A stretch of DNA of 46,135 bases. Source: Gracilaria caudata. Lineage: Eukaryota > Rhodophyta > Florideophyceae > Gracilariales > Gracilariaceae. The notes below the pieces were generated by a model, which saw nothing but the letters and a program-made list of their open reading frames with translations, was not told the DNA's origin and did no database searches. Numbering within the stretch: position 1 is the stretch's first letter; every line of letters begins with the position of its first letter. Of this stretch, positions 44,894-46,135 are shown in pieces. The position numbers were made by a program, and so were the translations under genes. Where the stretch lies: assembly GCA_030374735.1 (NCBI GenBank), contig JASCIV010000105.1:1-46135 (forward strand), written 5' to 3'.

Positions 44894-45319
44894 TCATCGA
44901 TTGAGAAATGAGAACATGAGCTGCGCCGAGCACAGCGTGTGGTCTTGAGCGCAATACGCGCGCGCGCTGACGGTGCCGAAGCTGGCGCGCGCGCGCTGCA
45001 GGCGCACGTGCAACAGCAGCAGCTCGCCCGCGGGCAGCTCACGGTCGCTCCAGCGCACGTCGCTCATGGCGGCGAACGCCGGGAAACGCTGATGCTCATA
45101 GCGAGCCATCTGGCGCAGCATGAGCGCGCTTGCCTGTCCCATCGCCTCCAGCGTGTGCAGCTGGCTTGGCGCGACATTGCGCACGCTCTGTAGCGACACG
45201 GCGGTGAGCGAGTGGCCGATGCGGTTGTCGAACGCGTGCGACAGCAGCAGCATTGGCTCGCGGTGCGGCAGCAAGCGACGGATCTGGCGGTATGACAGCG
45301 TGCGCGGCGCGGCGCTCAT
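44894..45319 (-). CDS. hot-dog-fold protein, FabZ/ApeP-like, without the catalytic His segment
   Basis: 141 residues, ATG at 45319. RQIRRLLPHREPMLLLSHA (12-28) matches the start of 3-hydroxyacyl-ACP dehydratases (FabZ: LLPHRYPFLLVDR). LEAMGQASALML (57-68) matches the second active-site helix (EAMAQA). ELPAGELLLLHVRLQRAR matches the V-PGD-L strand, and AQLMFSF the end. The intervening loop that should carry GHFPGxPxMPGV with the catalytic histidine is replaced by NVAPSQLHT. It therefore may not be an active dehydratase; ApeP-type hot-dog proteins have a similar LPH-PMLLL start. No clear transit peptide. It converges with the BAR gene, with 93 bp between stops. Confidence 0.6.
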   Translation of the reverse strand: MSAAPRTLSYRQIRRLLPHREPMLLLSHAFDNRIGHSLTAVSLQSVRNVAPSQLHTLEAMGQASALMLRQMARYEHQRFPAFAAMSDVRWSDRELPAGELLLLHVRLQRARASFGTVSARAYCAQDHTLCSAQLMFSFLNR

Positions 45320-46135
45320 GCTGGTGGTTGCGCTTCCGCGCGCCGTGCGGTTGGTGAGCGCTGCGCTTGCAGCGCGACGCGTGTGGCGTGATCGATAAGA
45401 TACGCGGGATTTTGTTCTCCGCTGCGCTTTTGTGCGGCTGCGATTTTGTGTTGCCCTTTCCTTTTTTTTTTTTGTTTGTGTGTGGTCGCACGCTGTCCCA
45501 CGCGTCTTTTTTGTGTTTTGCGCACCCAAACGGCAGCGACCAACTGTGCGCAGTGCGCGCAGTGCGCACGCGTCTTTTCTTGCGTGAGCCGGGTACGTGT
45601 CGCATCAACGCGCGCACGTGCCGATGACGACTGCGCATCAGCTGCAGCCCACAGCCGCCGCGCTGCGCGCAGAACTTACAGCTTTTGGACAAGCACGAAA
45701 CTCGGACTGTGGACCTTCGCCACCGCGGGGCTCCAAGCGCGGTGGCGGCGGATCACGCGGCGGACCGTCGTCAGCACGCCCGGCGCGCGCGGCGCACGCG
45801 CCCAAAAAGACACGCCCCGCACACGTCATGCGCAGGTCATGCGCCGAGCCCCTCGTCCCCCACCACACCCGCCAGCCACTGGCTGCCAGCGCACATCGGG
45901 TCGACACAACCCCCCCTCATACACCCCCCCGCAATTAAAATTTAAACGTCCGACAGCGCGCGTGTTACGAAACTGTCAAGCAAAACGTGTCTTTAATCGC
46001 CGCACAAATCGACCGCTCCCAAAAAAATGCCGCGCGCTGCGCAAACTTTTTTCCCTTTTTTTCCGCACACGCGCGCGTCAGTTCTCGTGCCCCGCCCTCA
46101 GCGTCGTGCAGCTTTCTGCGCTCTTCACCCCCACC
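45320..46135. other. GC-rich terminal region, no confident gene
   Basis: Very GC-rich, with T/A homopolymer runs near 45462-45473 and 46021-46060. A plus-strand frame from an ATG at 45624 to 45938 (MTTAHQLQPTAAALRAELTA...) is Arg/Pro/Ala-rich with no domain and is probably not coding, though an N-terminal exon of a gene beyond the window cannot be excluded. No telomeric repeat seen. Confidence 0.4.

Noticed and set aside
45597..45938. 113-codon plus-strand ORF near the right end
   Set aside because: Composition (Arg/Pro/Ala/His) mirrors GC-rich non-coding DNA, and it has no recognisable motif.

Overview
The window is nuclear DNA of a photosynthetic eukaryote. Genes typical only of eukaryotic nuclei are present: cohesin SMC1, PAF1, MTR4, TFIIH Tfb4, TAF12, NUG1/nucleostemin and complex I NDUFA13. 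GT-AG introns with CTAAC-like branch sites are also seen. Two proteins start with plastid-type transit peptides carrying an early phenylalanine (FtsH, MAFVS...; an ABC-F ATPase, MDPSLSFVTP...). The isoamylase-type starch debranching enzyme starts at its catalytic N-domain with no transit peptide, which fits starch metabolism in the cytosol. Together with very few introns, this best fits a red alga, probably unicellular. A glaucophyte cannot be excluded; species is not determinable by eye.

Layout, left to right: bromodomain protein (+); two tandem DUF1761-type membrane proteins (+, one intron each); cytosolic GluRS (-); PAF1 (+); MTR4 helicase (-); NDUFA13/GRIM-19 (+, two introns); FAD monooxygenase-like protein (+); SMC1 (-); NUG1 GTPase (+); TFIIH Tfb4/p34 (-); SAM-carrier-like mitochondrial carrier (+); organellar TrpRS (-); plastid ABC-F ATPase with five N-terminal repeats (+); coiled-coil ATRIP-like protein (-); TAF12 (+, two introns); plastid FtsH (-); isoamylase (+); a mostly non-coding 3.5 kb stretch holding one hidden spliced micro-gene (-); Pro/Tyr-rich unknown protein (-); BAR-domain protein (+); hot-dog-fold FabZ/ApeP-like protein (-).

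From GluRS onward the genes mostly alternate strands, so most share a divergent promoter on one side and a very short convergent 3' junction on the other (45 to about 240 bp). Long genes (SMC1, MTR4, ABC-F, FtsH, isoamylase) are uninterrupted. The introns I could model all lie in short genes. Several divergent promoters carry conspicuous motifs: an E2F-type site at SMC1/NUG1, two G-boxes at FtsH/isoamylase, and a 14-bp ACGT palindrome at Tfb4/carrier. Base composition is strongly GC-rich in the first ~1 kb and last ~3.5 kb and moderate in between.

Functionally the window is a mixed housekeeping set: transcription (PAF1, TAF12, Tfb4, bromodomain), RNA decay (MTR4), ribosome biogenesis (NUG1), chromosome cohesion (SMC1), translation (GluRS, TrpRS, ABC-F), and organelle energy and proteostasis (NDUFA13, carrier, FtsH). 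No mobile element, CRISPR array, rRNA or convincing tRNA was found. I see no clear multi-gene new system. The best novelty candidates are the repeat-bearing plastid ABC-F, the hidden micro-gene at 37923-38270, the DUF1761 tandem pair, and the hot-dog protein lacking its catalytic segment.
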